Shown: positions 19,338 through 31,021 of the stretch, piece after piece
How positions within the stretch are numbered: the stretch's first letter is position 1
How the letters are laid out: each line of letters begins with the position of its first letter
Assembly (NCBI GenBank): GCA_947846985.1
Contig: CANTUZ010000027.1
Location: forward strand, 4,416,403-4,480,402
Reading direction: 5' to 3'
DNA length: 64,000 nucleotides
From: Fratercula arctica
Taxonomy: Eukaryota > Chordata > Aves > Charadriiformes > Alcidae
The notes under the pieces: model-generated
The model's database searches: none
What the model was told of the DNA's origin: nothing
What the model saw: only the letters and a program-made list of their open reading frames with translations
Made by a program: the position numbers and the translations under genes

Positions 19338-20565
19338 TTGTTTAGCCTAGAGAAAAGAAGCCCCAGGGGGGATCTTATAGAATCATAGAATGGTTTGTGT
19401 TGGAAGGGACCTTTAAAGATCATCAAGTCCAACTCCCCTGCCGAGGGCAGAGACATCATTCACTAGATCGGGTTGCTCAAAGCCCAGTCCAACCTGACCT
19501 TGAACACTTCCGGGGATGGGGCAGCCGCAACTTCTCTGGGCAACCTGTTCCAGTGTCTCACCACCCTCAGCGTAAAAAATTTCTTCTTTATATCCAATCT
19601 AAATCTAACCTCTTTCAGTTTAAAACACTTGCCCCTCATCCTGTCCCTACAGGCCCTGGTAAAAAGTCTGTCTCCATCTTTATTAGAAGCCCCCTTTAAG
19701 TACTGAAAGGCCACAATTAGATCTCCCCAGAGCCTTCTCTTCTCCAGGCTGAACAACCCCAACTCTCTCAGCCTGTCTTCATAGGTGAGGCGTTCCAGCC
19801 CTCTGATCATTTTTGTGGCCCTCCTCTGGACCTGCTCCAACAGGTCCATGTCTTTCTTGTGCTGGGGACCCCAGAACTAGATGCAGCACTCCAGGTGGGG
19901 TCTCACCAGAGCGGAGCAGAGGGGAAGAATTGACCTGCTGGCCACGCTTCTTTTGATGCAGACCAGGATACAATTGGCTTTCTGGGCTACAAGCGCGCAT
20001 TGCCAGCTCATGTCCAACTTTTCATTCACCAGTATCCCCAAGTCCTTCTCTGCAGGGCTGCTCTCAATCCATTCATCCCCCAGCCTGTATTAATACTGGT
20101 GATTGCCCCAACCCATGTGCAGGACCTTGCCCTTGGCCTTGTTGATCTTCATGATGTTCCTCATGGGCCCACTCCTTAAGCCTGTCAAGGTCCCTCTGGA
20201 TGGCATCCCTTCCCTCAGGCGTATCAACTGCACCACTCAGCTTGGTGACATCTCCAGACTTGCTGAGGGTGCACTCAATCCCACTGTCTATGTCATTAGT
20301 AAAGCTATTGAACAGTACCGGTCCCAGTACAGACTCCTGAGGGACACCACTCATTGTTGGTTTCCTCTTGGACATTGAGCCATTGACTGCAACTGTTTGG
20401 ATGTCTTCCAACGTCTATATATACTTGAAGGGAGGGTGTAAGGAAGACAGATCCAGGTTCTTTTCAGTGGTGTCCAGCAACAGAACAGGAAGCAATGAGC
20501 ACATAGTGAAACACAGGAGATTCCGTCTGAACATAAAGAAAAGCTTTTTTTACTGTGAGGGTGAC
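19338..20565 (+). mobile_element. Older CR1 (+) split by a nested CR1 (left arm)
   Basis: Two plus-strand CR1 pieces, 19338-19378 (encoding an LFSLEKRS-like string, GGGGGATCTTAT) and 20405-20565 (YLKGGCKEDRSRFFSVVSSN then RFRLNIKKSFF), are consecutive in CR1 coordinates. They are separated only by the minus-strand CR1 at 19379-20400. Confidence 0.8.
19379..20400 (-). mobile_element. Nested CR1 LINE (left arm)
   Basis: Minus-strand CR1 whose 3' end (AATCATAGAATGG) is at 19379. It extends to the RT motif [14 protein letters not shown] near 20350. The C-terminal frame [20 protein letters not shown] is intact over 128 codons (19849-19463), but upstream parts are frame-shifted. It inserted into the plus-strand CR1 listed above and is therefore younger. 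Confidence 0.92.
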
Positions 20566-20569
20566 AGTA

Positions 20570-20697
20570 TTTATGTGGGTGACTCACGAGTTTTTCATCT
20601 TATTTTCTCACCCCTGTCCCACTGAGGAGGGGGAGTGAGAGAGCGGCATGGTAGGCACATGGCGACCAGTCAAAGTCAACCCACCACACGCTACGTC
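20570..20697 (-). mobile_element. Avian LTR fragment (left arm)
   Basis: On the minus strand TGGTGGGTTGACTTTGACTGG, then CTCTCACTCCCCCTCCTCAG, GGGACAGGGGTGAGAAAATA and ACTCGTGAGTC resemble the conserved 5' part of widespread bird ERVL-type LTRs. It is truncated against the CR1. Confidence 0.45.
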
Positions 20698-20849
20698 AAA
20701 TTTTTATCACATTTGGAAACTCTCTACTCCTGCCTCACTATTCATGTCCCCCTCCATTGTATCAATGTGTTAAGCAGGTACAAAAAGTAATCAGTGAAGG
20801 GGAAATTCAAATTGTAACTGCTCAACGATGGTAATTTGTGATCGAGGAA
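20698..20849. other. Short unassigned sequence
   Basis: Possibly internal ERV sequence (GTATCAATGTGTTAAGCAGG and GGAAATTCAAATTGTAAC), but not assignable. Confidence 0.3.
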
Positions 20850-21283
20850 TGATCTGGCATGGAAGGCAAGAAGGCCCAGCTGCAGAAGGGGTTAAACTGG
20901 CTGGAAGCAGGAATGCCAGAGACAGAACAACTCCCTGTAAGGGAGTGAAGTTTCCCTTGGTGAAGAGATAAGAAACAGCATGAAGAATTGTCTTGTAGCC
21001 ATCCTGAAATGCAAGTGCTCAGGGACCATCTTTGGGCAGCAGAGCTGGGTTAGGAGATGGACCCAAGGCTGGGCTGAGGCCTCCATGCTGATGCTCACAG
21101 GATTGGTGCTGGTGCAAGTGCATATAAGGAATCGGCTCATGACACATCTTTGCAGACTCCTTGTAGAACCACTTATGGCGGTAGAACTCTGCCCAATGCA
21201 TTGCTCATTAAATATTTTTTTAATATATTTAAGCACAAACAGGTGTTTAATTCGCCTCAACTGGTACAATAAAAATTACCCAA
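20850..21283 (+). mobile_element. Possible second LTR type (left arm)
   Basis: LTR-like layout: GC-balanced U3, a TATA-like GCATATAAGGAAT at about 21119, an AATAAA at about 21269 and an end in CCCAACA at 21283. The start is uncertain and no target duplication was found. Confidence 0.35.
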
Positions 21284-21754
21284 CATGAGCCACAGGGAAA
21301 GCCTCTTTCACTGTCGTCTTACCAACAGATTCCTCCCAGCCAGGGCTGCTTACACAGATTGAACAAGTCCGCACGTCTGTTCTCTGACAGCCCGTGGAGG
21401 TATTAAGGATCTTCTGTAAAGTCTTAACCTGTAAAGATTCAAGTTAATAACTAAATAAGCACAGTGACATTTTCTTCCCTCTTAGTCTGACATAATTTAT
21501 CATTACTACCTAAATCATAACAAAGAAGTAAATAGATCTCTAGGATTTAAATTATTTGGTTTCCTTGAAAGACATTCTTTTATTATTAAAGTTGTTTGTG
21601 TCTAAAACAAACCCTACGTATTACTGGCTCTAACTAAAATACTTTCTAATACCCAAGCCTGCCAACAAAATGCATTTGTTAAAAATATTTAATATTTCAA
21701 TTTTAGGACAACTACTAAAATGCCAATTTGAATGTTTATTGCACAGTGCAAGAA
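21284..21754. other. Unique AT-rich sequence
   Basis: On the minus strand, positions 21437-21361 form an exon-like stretch (CTTTACAG| acceptor, about 25 open codons, donor TGT|GTAAGC) whose product is not recognised. Otherwise nothing is identified. Confidence 0.25.
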
Positions 21755-22325
21755 CTGAGCAGGACTAGAGAAGTGATCGTTCCACTGTACTCGGCACTGG
21801 TGAGGCCACACCTTGAATACTGTGTTCAGTTTTGGGCCCCTCACTACAAGAAAGACATTGAGGTGCTGGAGTGTATCCAGAGAAGGGCAACAAAGCCGGT
21901 GAGGGGTCTAGAGAACAAGTCTTATGAGGAGCGGCTGAGGGAACTGGGGCTGCTTAGCCTGGAGAAAAGGAGGCTAAAGGTCTGAGGGGAGACCTTATCG
22001 CTGTCTACAACTACCTGAAAGGAAGTTGGTCTCTTCTCCCAAGTAACAAGTGATAGGACAAGAGGAAACGGCCTCAAGTGGCACCAGGGAAGGTTTAGGA
22101 TGGATATTAGGAAGAATTTCTTCACCCAAAGGGTTATCAAGCATTGGAACAGGCTGCCCAGGGAAGCGGTTGAGTCACCATCCCTGGAGGTATTTAAAAG
22201 ATGGGTAGATGTGGTGCTTTAGGGACATAGTTTAGTGGTGGTTTTGTCAGCGTTAGGTTAATGGTTGGACTTGATGATCTTAAAGTTCTTTTCCAACCTA
22301 AACGATTCTATGATTCTAGGATTCT
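21755..22325 (+). mobile_element. CR1 LINE 3' end (left arm)
   Basis: 5'-truncated CR1. The C-terminal ORF2 frame ([24 protein letters not shown], [19 protein letters not shown]) is frame-shifted at about 21975. The 3' UTR has TTGGACTTGATGATCTTAAA and ends with GATTCTATGATTCTAGGATT. Confidence 0.93.
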
Positions 22326-25300
22326 AACAGCTGCTGGGGGGGATACTTTAAAAAACAAAATAGAGAAGGCTTCTGGGAAATGTCTCTGCTTGGAAACCAA
22401 ATTCATTTTGAATGCTAATAAAATTTGAAATGTTGCAGAACACCACACACAGAAAGGTAACTTCTTATTTAGCAAGCTTTCACTTTTAACTACAGACAGC
22501 AGAGCCTTACTTAATTTTTATCGTCTGTAGAATAGCTGCTGGAATACATATATGTACATACAAGCACACTTTTTTTTAATATATATATATACACGCATGC
22601 ATATATATGCTAGAGAAAGTACAAAATAGACGGGAGTTATTATTTTATAATATATCATCAGTATACTTTTTATACTGATTCACCCACAGAAAGTCATTGT
22701 TTAAGATGTCAACAAAAGCAAAGAAGTAAAGCAGCAGCCATGTCCCTAATTTACCTCTGTCTAGGGTTACATTATCGGTAAAGAGTTTTCAGAATTCAGT
22801 TTACATTTGAGACTGCAGAGAAAAAAATATGAGACCATGACTTCTGTTATTTTCCCACGTTATAGATGCCCAAGGGGAGACTTTACATACTAGATTCCAA
22901 TTCACGGTTTAATTAAATGCCAAATTAAGAACTAGTGAACACGGACACAGAAGGCAGGGGCACTAACAGCGGAAATGCTGACAGACTGGTAACCAAATTG
23001 TCACTAGTGGGCGCAACTATAGCATTTTGTTCTCTCATTTATTTCCAACAAAACATACAAGTAGGAACATATTTTCTTTCAGTTTCCCCCCTCCCTTCTA
23101 ATAAAAGAGATTCTGCCTGATAGAAAATCTGTTCCAAAGTTCAGAAGAAGTTTCAAGACACAGACTATTACAAAAATCCTTTTAGGGTTTAAAGTTGTTC
23201 TACCCTCTTTTCCACAAATAGAGCAATATCAATAACACTATCTCCAAAGGTTATTTATAAGGTCTTAAAATTGCACTAGAAGTTTTAGTCAACTAAACAC
23301 ACCCCATTAATTTTTGTTTTCCTCACCACCATCCTTATTTGTCCCATCCACCTGTTAGTTCTCATCTTTCACACAGAATTGTTTGAGGCACACACTGTCA
23401 ATTTTCCATTTGTTTGCCTTATGATTAATACAAAGGGGCCCTTGCTTTTAAGTGCTACCATTCATAAATGACAGAGAAAGCAAAAATAAATTCGGTTTCA
23501 AGTATTATGAAACCATTTTCCTTTATGACAAATCATATTTCTAGAATGCATCTCAAATATCTAACATACAGGAAAAATACACAATGCAGCTATAGCAAAA
23601 TACAGCAAGATAAATTTCCATGTCAAAAACTTCCAGAAAATAAGCCAAAATTTCAGTCTTCCCATTTATAATCATCATCATCATCAACAACCCTCTGAAC
23701 TGCACGAGAGCATGCTCCATTAATAATCACATATATTTGAGCATTTTTAAGTACATCACTTGGACCAGGAAATGTGGCTAATATCAAGAAACAGTATTTA
23801 CATTGTGAATCAAGTACTTTGTATTATGGCTACGATTGCCGCAATGCCATCTATTTATATTGTAAAGTAGATAATTAGTCCCAACCCATGCCTGTTGCAT
23901 GGAAATCTTATTACTTTCCCAGGGTTCCCCCTGTCCCCAATTGTGAGTATTGACACTACAAAGAGGGAATAAATTAATATGTTTTGATCAAGCACACCAG
24001 AGGCTTTTTGTCATGTCCAATATAATGAAACAGCATCCCCACTGTAAAGCTGTATCCCAACACTGTATATTTTATCTTGCCCTTAAGACTGCACAACCTG
24101 CCCTGCAACTATTCAGCCTTTTGAAAGTTTACTGTGTTTTTTTACACTAAATTGTCATGTGTGACCTGATGTGGTGGTTTTAAAGTTTGAATAATTAGAC
24201 CGAAACCTCTGAAACAAGCTAAAACAAAGAGACAGAGTATCAAAACTAGTTCTGTATTTGAAAAAGCCAAGATGAAGAAAAAGCATGCTTTGTATTTTAT
24301 CCATATTAGTATACAAGACACTTCAAGCATTATACTGTTACAAGAATATCTCAACACATTAACAGTTTTGAAAGGGTTTCTACAAATAATCTTGGAACAA
24401 AATTATGAATTTTCTGAATCCTACCCCTAACCTGTAAAAAGCACAGAGAAAACAAATCTCATTTCTTCAAAGATCTGGTATTGCAGCTACAGAGGTTAGC
24501 GACCTCACATCCCAGAAGACCACCCACATGAAGGAGCGCATTTACAATTCCTACATTAACAAATACAATAAGTGCCAGATTCGCCCTTTATACTAGAAAA
24601 ATACCACTGCAACATTTGGCTACTGACCTTTCACAGCCATGAAATGTGACACAGAGATATGTACTTGAATATCCACAGCACTAATGCTTGCACTGCACCC
24701 CTGAGCCAGGGCACAAAACACTGAAGTAATGCAGCTGGTATGCTGAATATCCCTTTTCCTCCAGTCTGTACTTGAATGAAGTCATTGAAAGTCTCCTCTG
24801 AGGGGAAATGTGCCTCGGACTAATGCAGCAACCAATTGACAGTAGCGTGATTTCTATTATTATGCCATTATCACACTGGGGGTTGTGCCTAAATGAGCAT
24901 ACTTCCTCCCTGATGCCATTTCCTTTTATCCTGGCTCTAGTCTAAAGGTGGATCATTGGGAGTATATAGATTATGTCACTTCATTTTACAGCTCCCTCTC
25001 TCACATGCACAGATATATCAATTCTTCCCAAAAATGGTTAAGAAATGCATGAGGAGGCTCTTCTCCCAGAAAAGGGTTCTCTGCTATATTTGTCTACATA
25101 ACTACACCAAGGAACTGTTTCTATGGAGCAAAACCAGGGGGGAAATCAAAAAAGTCACTACTGTGCGCTGGAAAATGCTGGCTGAAATACAACACAAACA
25201 AGGCCCAAAACAGAATTAAAACTATCTGACCTTTGAAAATTATACAGAAAAGTTCCAAGTTTCCAAAACAATAAATTTCTGCAGCATTTCTCTGGGAGAA

Positions 25301-25394
25301 GGTAGTCCCCCCCCAAACCATAAAATGTCTTTTCATTCACTTTTTTACAAGATCTTCCAAATACAAACCAAATTCCTTCCCATTCCTTTCATAA
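22326..25394. other. Unique AT-rich sequence with one exon-like stretch
   Basis: About 3 kb of apparently single-copy DNA per arm. On the minus strand, 23777-23653 follows an AG acceptor and encodes about 40 open codons ending DDDDDYKWED and a TGA stop, which resembles a terminal exon. The acidic tail comes from a GAT repeat, so chance is possible. A TATATA microsatellite lies at about 22578-22592. No other feature is recognised. Confidence 0.3.
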
Positions 25395-25399
25395 GGAAG

Positions 25400-26580
25400 T
25401 GTTGCGTGGAAAGAGGCAAAGCGGTTTTGGCAGAAGATAAACCCCCTTGCGTTCTAACACTCCTCACCGAGGTGGGAGGCTAGGTGCGGCTGGGTTTAAA
25501 TTCTGAGTGATGCCCAATTCAGCACTATCAGTCCAATCGCGTTTAATACGTATTAAACTATTACGATCTGGATACACTAATAGTGGACTGCACCTTCAGT
25601 CTAGTCGTGCTCATGAACTAGCACGGCCACTCTCGAGTCTTTGGTTGCGTTCAGTGAGGAACCGAAATGACTAGCTACTTAAACAGTGCAGTTTATTTAA
25701 ACAACAGATAGATGGGTTCTTAGGATTGCCGGTGATAAATACACTGTCTGCAAAGCACGTGCAAATGAAAGTATTATTACATATATCAAACGCGCGACAA
25801 AGTTATAAACGATACAGCCTGGCTATAAATGTAGGAAAGAGATTCTCTGGAGAAATTTCTAAGTTTCCTGAGAAAGCACTTGGTATAATCTAAGTCTTAC
25901 CCAAAGGCGTCCCTGTGGGGGGGGGAAGAAAGGCTCAGCCCGTCGACTGATCCCGGAAGTCAGTGATGGAGTTCTCTTCGACTTCTTCGCGATGGTGTCT
26001 TCCCCGGGTATCCCCCCTTTCTTGGGCTATTTTTACACTACTTTTTACCTTCAAGGTGGAGTTTGAGTGACTTTAGTCATAAATACTTTAATTATGATTG
26101 GTGTAAAATTCTCTCGCTTCACATTTAAAGGTATAGTTTACAAAAAATTCAGGGCGCAGACTCAAGAAGGAGTGGTCGCACCTTGGAGGCGGGTAGCCTT
26201 TGGGATGGAGGTGTGTTTTGGTATTATAATGACATTATAATGAGCAAAGTTCGCGCAAAGGACAGCATTTCATCAAAATTTGACAAAATGTTGGCTCCGA
26301 GTATCGAGCAGGCAGCTAATTGGCAGCTTATCTGTTTCATGGTATCGTCCCGTCCCCGTATCTGCTATACATCATAAGGTAAAGCCGCGGAATAATTGCA
26401 TCCCGCCCCGTACCTCATGTAGCTTCACAAGCATCCTTATCAGGGAACCGCAGATGTTGTATTCTTCATGCCAGCTGCAGCTGTTTTCTACCTCAGAAGC
26501 CTCTTCATTTTATACTTTTCCTTAATGTGTGAACAATGCTGTACTTTTGTATTTTTAGCCAATTTAGTAATTATTCCACA
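25400..26580 (-). mobile_element. Solo LTR, 1,181 bp, opposite orientation (left arm)
   Basis: Same family as 17749-18916, on the minus strand: starts at 26580 (TGTGGAATAATTAC) and ends at 25400 (ACGCAACA). Flanks GAAAG (26581-26585) and GGAAG (25395-25399) form a probable 5-bp target duplication with one mismatch. The TATA box is mutated (GTGTAAAAATAG), while the splice donor (TTTGG|GTAAGAC) and AATAAA are kept. U3 differs from the other copy by small indels and substitutions, indicating an independent insertion. Confidence 0.88.
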
Positions 26581-26585
26581 GAAAG

Positions 26586-28320
26586 AAAGGGGGAAAATGC
26601 ACCCCAGAGTTTGTTACTGAAGAGTTCCCTTCAGACAGAATTTCCTCATTAATTGCAGATAAGAAAGCGCTGCTACTAATCCAGGAGACAGGATTTATAG
26701 GGCCAGGCCTATATTCTGAAGCAATCATACAAATCCCCAAATGAATCTTGCATCATAAGCTCTCTGCAAAGACAATTTGCAATGACAGCTGTTTTGTGCA
26801 GGCTGTAATTAAACAAAAACCTTTGTAAAACAAATCCTCAAAGTCCAAAAAATTGTAAGCTTGAAAATTAAGGAAAACAATATTTACCTAACATTTTTAG
26901 ACAGACTTTGTCACCATTTTTCTCAAACAATATTCTTAAGATGCTGTTTTCATCTCCACTGTTGCTTCTTTTAAATTAAAACAGGGCACTCTTGCGGGAT
27001 TGTTTTTTTGTTTTGTTTTGTCGTCCCCCCCAAGACTAAAATGTACTCATATTAAGTAGTATATGAATTCGATAAAAATATCCACACAAACAGCTGTTAA
27101 TACATTGCTGATACAACAGCTGTTGATATACTGTGATACACTGCACTGAGGTTCTAACTCAGAGAACTAGTCTGCAGTTCGATTAATACACAGAAAAAAG
27201 TAACCTGCAGCTGACAAAAAAAATTTGCTTTTAACTGTTTCACAAAATAAAACCCATCTATTCCAGAGGTTGATAAAATTTCAGAAGTGCCTAGTGAGGC
27301 AGATTGTTCTGATTAAATTTATCTAGGTCAGTTCGTTTCTGACTTTCCTCTTGTTGAAAAATCAGCTCCCCTTTGCATGTTTATGAAAGATAACTAGACT
27401 TCATTATATTTAAAATCAAAATAAACACCTGTCTGTAGCATATGCTCTTCTAGCTGTGAACTATAACTCCCCCCCTCACTACAGTGTGTCCCCACTGTGC
27501 GCAAGTTTTCTCAGTGGCTTCTCAGAATACTCTTACTGTGCTTGGCAAATCAGTTTTCAGCATTAAAAAAACCCACAGGAATTATACTGAATTTTTAATC
27601 ACGGAAGAGACATTCCTACCAAATTTGCTTTCTTCAAAAAGTCTTACTTCAAAAAGTACTGATCGTGACAACTTTATCAACATTTGATTTGCGATACACT
27701 TAAAAATACTGATTTTGAGACATTTAGGAACTTTGGTATCACTTGTTTCATTTCATACCAGTAGAACATAAAAGTAATATTGAGAGCAATTTATTTAATA
27801 AAAACTGCACTTGCGTATAGCTCCCGGTTATTGTCCTCTTTGTAACATAAAACCTAAAAGACTTCTTATTTTTGGAAGCAGTTCACCTATGTCACAAATT
27901 TTATGCATATGAAAACGCTGCTGGACAAAGGACACGCTTCCCAAAGAACAGCACAAATTGTGTCTGCACACAACAACTTGATCTCCATCAACTTTTAACA
28001 ATCCCTTGAAATACAAGGACAAAAATAACAGTAATTAACTAACAGAGTACAATAGGTAAGCAATAAATGTTATCCCACACGACAGCTGCAATTTAAGATG
28101 GGCTTCTGGAGGGTTCAAAAAGAAGGTTTTGTGCATGATTTTAATTTTAATTACAATTTCATCTGATATGTGCAACACTAATATATTTGCAAAGCAACAA
28201 AACTTGGGAAACCTATTTTAATTAAGCAAAGCATTAGTCAAATGTGTGTGTGGGAAAGAAACAGTACATATATAATTTTCCACATTCCATATGCCTATTT
28301 TTTCAAGGAGGATGGCATAT
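26586..28320. other. Unique sequence with exon-like stretches
   Basis: Apparently single-copy, AT-rich. On the minus strand two stretches have splice signals and open frames: 28004-27833 (below) and 26967-26888 (acceptor AAAG|, about 26 codons including DENSILRILFEKNGDKVC, donor TTAG|GTAAAT). The intron phases of the two do not match directly. No protein is recognised. Confidence 0.25.
27833..28004 (-). CDS. Possible terminal exon, unknown gene (left arm)
   Basis: On the minus strand a pyrimidine-rich acceptor (CTTGTATTTCAAG|) leads into 56 open codons beginning GLLKVDGDQVVVCRHNLCC and ending in TAA, followed within about 40 bp by AATAAA. An alternative donor (GACATAG|GTGAAC) lies inside. 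The layout fits a last exon with polyadenylation site, but I recognise no protein. Upstream exons would lie beyond the palindrome centre and are absent. Confidence 0.25.
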
Positions 28321-30056
28321 CATGGAATCACGGAATTTCAGAGTTGGAAGGGACCTCTAGAGATCATCTAGTCCAACTCCCCTGCTAAAGCAGGATTGCC
28401 TAGAGCACATTACTCAGGACTACATCCAGGCGGGTCTTGAAAGTCTCCAGAGAAGGGGACTCCACAACCTCCCTGGGCAGCCTGTTCCAGTGCTCTGTCA
28501 CCCTCACCGTAAAGAAGTTTTTCCTCATATTTGATCGGAACTTCCTATGTTCCAGCTTGTGCCCATTACCCTTCGTCACGTTACTGGGAACCGCTGAAAA
28601 GAGTCTGGCTCCATCCTCCTTAAACCCACCCTTTAGATACTTGTAAACATTAATAAGGTCTCCCCTCAGCCTTCTCCAGGCTAAAGAGTCCCGGCTCTCT
28701 CAGCCTTTCCTCATAAGGGAGACGCTCCAACCCCTCAGTCATCTTTGTTGCCCTATGCTGGACTCTCTCCAGTAGTTCCCTGTCTCTCTTGAACTGGGGA
28801 GCCCAGAACTGGACACAGTATTCCAGTTGTGGCCTCACCAGTGCAGAGTAGAGGGGGAGGAATGACCTCCCTTGACCTGCTGGCCACACTCTTCCCTATG
28901 CAGCCCAGAATTCCATTGGCCTTCTTGGCGACAAGGGCACATTGCTTGCTCATGGATAATTTACTGTCTACCAAGACCCCCAGATATCCTTTTCTTCAGA
29001 ACTGCTTTCCAGCAGGTCCACCCCTAACCTACATTGGTGCCTGACATTCTTCCTCCCCAGGTGCAGGACCCTACACTTGTCCTTGTGGAACCTCATTAGG
29101 TTCTTCTCTGTCCAGCTCTCCAGCCTGTCTAGGTCACCCTGGATGGCAGCACGGCCCTCTGGGGTGTCAGCCACCCCAGCGAGTTTGGTATCATCAGCGA
29201 ACTTGCTGAGGATACACTCTGTCCCCTCGTCCAGGTCGTTGATGAATATCTTAAACAATACTGGTCCAAGTATTGACCCCTGGGGGACACCACTGGTTAC
29301 AGGCCTCCAACTCGACCCTGCTCCATTAATCACAACCCTCTGAGTCCTGTCACACAGCCAGCTCTCAATCCACCTCACTGTCCCCTCGTCTAGTCCACAC
29401 TTCCTCAGTTTCCTGAGGAGGATGTTATGAGAGACAGTGTCAAAAGCCTTGCTGAAGTCAAGGTAGATGACATCTGCTGCTCTGCCCTCATCCAGGCAAC
29501 CATTTATAACATCATAGAAGGTTATGAGATTGGTCAAGCATGATTTACCCTTGGTAAATCCATGTTGACCACTTCCAATAACTTCCTGCTCCTGAACGTG
29601 CTCGGATATGACATCCGGAATGAGTCCCTCCATTACCTTCCCAGGGACGGAGGTGAGACTAACCGGTCTGTAGTTGCCTCGGTCCTCCTTCTTGCTCTTT
29701 TTGAAGGCTGGAGTGATATTGGCCTTCCTCCAGTCCTCAGGCACCTTTCCTGTTCTCCATGACCTTTCAAAGATGATGGAGAGTGGCCAAGCAATAACAT
29801 CTGCCAGCTCTCTCAGCACTCGTGGGTGCATCTCGTCAGGGCCAATGGACTTATGGCTGTCCAGTTTGGCCAAGTGGTCTCTAACCTGATCTTCCTCTAC
29901 TGGGGAAAACTCTTCCTCTCTCCAGACCTTCCCCCTTGCCTGCAGGGCCTGGGATTCATGAGGGACAGCTTTAACAGTGAAGACTGAAGCAAAGGCGGCA
30001 TTCAGTAGCTCTGCCTTCTCTGTGTCTTCCACCACTAGGGCGCCCATCTCATTCGT
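28321..30056 (-). mobile_element. CR1 LINE at the palindrome centre
   Basis: Minus-strand CR1, 3' end at 28321 and 5' truncation near 30056. It has a long RT frame (30047-28968, 359 codons) with [58 protein letters not shown] and FADDTKLAG, i.e. the palm motifs in order. A frameshift near 28968 separates the C-terminal domain ([15 protein letters not shown], then [14 protein letters not shown]). The 28321-28778 part belongs to the left arm and the remainder is the single-copy spacer. Confidence 0.95.
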
Positions 30057-30075
30057 TAGTGGGAGAGAGACAAGA
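28779..30075. other. Palindrome spacer, 1,297 bp
   Basis: The only part of the contig without an inverted partner. It consists almost entirely of the central CR1 (to about 30056) plus a short junction, GGGAGAGAGACAAGA (30061-30075). At the fold the arm sequence resumes at GAACTACTGG. Confidence 0.95.
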
Positions 30076-30533
30076 GAACTACTGGAGAGAGTCCAGCATA
30101 GGGCAACAAAGATGACTGAGGGGTTGGAGCGTCTCCCTTATGAGGAAAGGCTGAGAGAGCCGGGACTCTTTAGCCTGGAGAAGGCTGAGGGGAGACCTTA
30201 TTAATGTTTACAAGTATCTAAAGGGTGGGTTTAAGGAGGATGGAGCCAGACTCTTTTCAGCGGTTCCCAGTAACGTGACGAAGGGTAATGGGCACAAGCT
30301 GGAACATAGGAAGTTCCGATCAAATATGAGGAAAAACTTCTTTACGGTGAGGGTGACAGAGCACTGGAACAGGCTGCCCAGGGAGGTTGTGGAGTCCCCT
30401 TCTCTGGAGACTTTCAAGACCCGCCTGGATGTAGTCCTGAGTAATGTGCTCTAGGCAATCCTGCTTTAGCAGGGGAGTTGGACTAGATGATCTCTAGAGG
30501 TCCCTTCCAACTCTGAAATTCCGTGATTCCATG
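30076..30533 (+). mobile_element. CR1 3' fragment at the fold (right arm)
   Basis: Copy of the 3' 458 bp of the central CR1. It begins abruptly inside the C-terminal ORF2 region ([13 protein letters not shown]) because the arm ends there, and ends in a CR1 tail (TTCCGTGATTCCATG). Confidence 0.95.
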
Positions 30534-30849
30534 ATATGCCATCCTCCTTGAAAAAATAGGCATATGGAATGTGGAAAATTATATATGTACTGTTTCTTTC
30601 CCACACACACATTTGACTAATGCTTTGCTTAATTAAAATAGGTTTCCCAAGTTTTGTTGCTTTGCAAATATATTAGTGTTGCACATATCAGATGAAATTG
30701 TAATTAAAATTAAAATCATGCACAAAACCTTCTTTTTGAACCCTCCAGAAGCCCATCTTAAATTGCAGCTGTCGTGTGGGATAACATTTATTGCTTACCT
30801 ATTGTACTCTGTTAGTTAATTACTGTTATTTTTGTCCTTGTATTTCAAG

Positions 30850-31021
30850 GGATTGTTAAAAGTTGATGGAGATCAAGTTGTTGTGTGCAGACACAATTTG
30901 TGCTGTTCTTTGGGAAGCGTGTCCTTTGTCCAGCAGCGTTTTCATATGCATAAAATTTGTGACATAGGTGAACTGCTTCCAAAAATAAGAAGTCTTTTAG
31001 GTTTTATGTTACAAAGAGGAC
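30850..31021 (+). CDS. Possible terminal exon, unknown gene (right arm)
   Basis: Mirror copy of 27833-28004. AATAAA is at about 31060. The same reservations apply. Confidence 0.25.

Larger units (their letters stand above)
9089..28778 (+). repeat. Left arm of giant inverted repeat
   Basis: Base for base this arm is the reverse complement of 30076-49765. Paired positions sum to 58853 or 58854 throughout. The one-base shifts come from homopolymer differences near 12190 and 22570. The match begins at the first or second base after the gap and ends inside a CR1 at GGGAACTACTGG (minus strand). The few differences seen are single-base changes, concentrated in the outermost CR1 (about 10410-10645), with isolated changes elsewhere, for example near 18217 and 18321. 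Confidence 0.97.

Noticed and set aside
24462..24596. Plus-strand exon-like frame after TATTGCAG in the left arm
   Set aside because: Only an acceptor and about 35 codons support it, it is on the opposite strand to the other candidates, and no donor or homology was seen.
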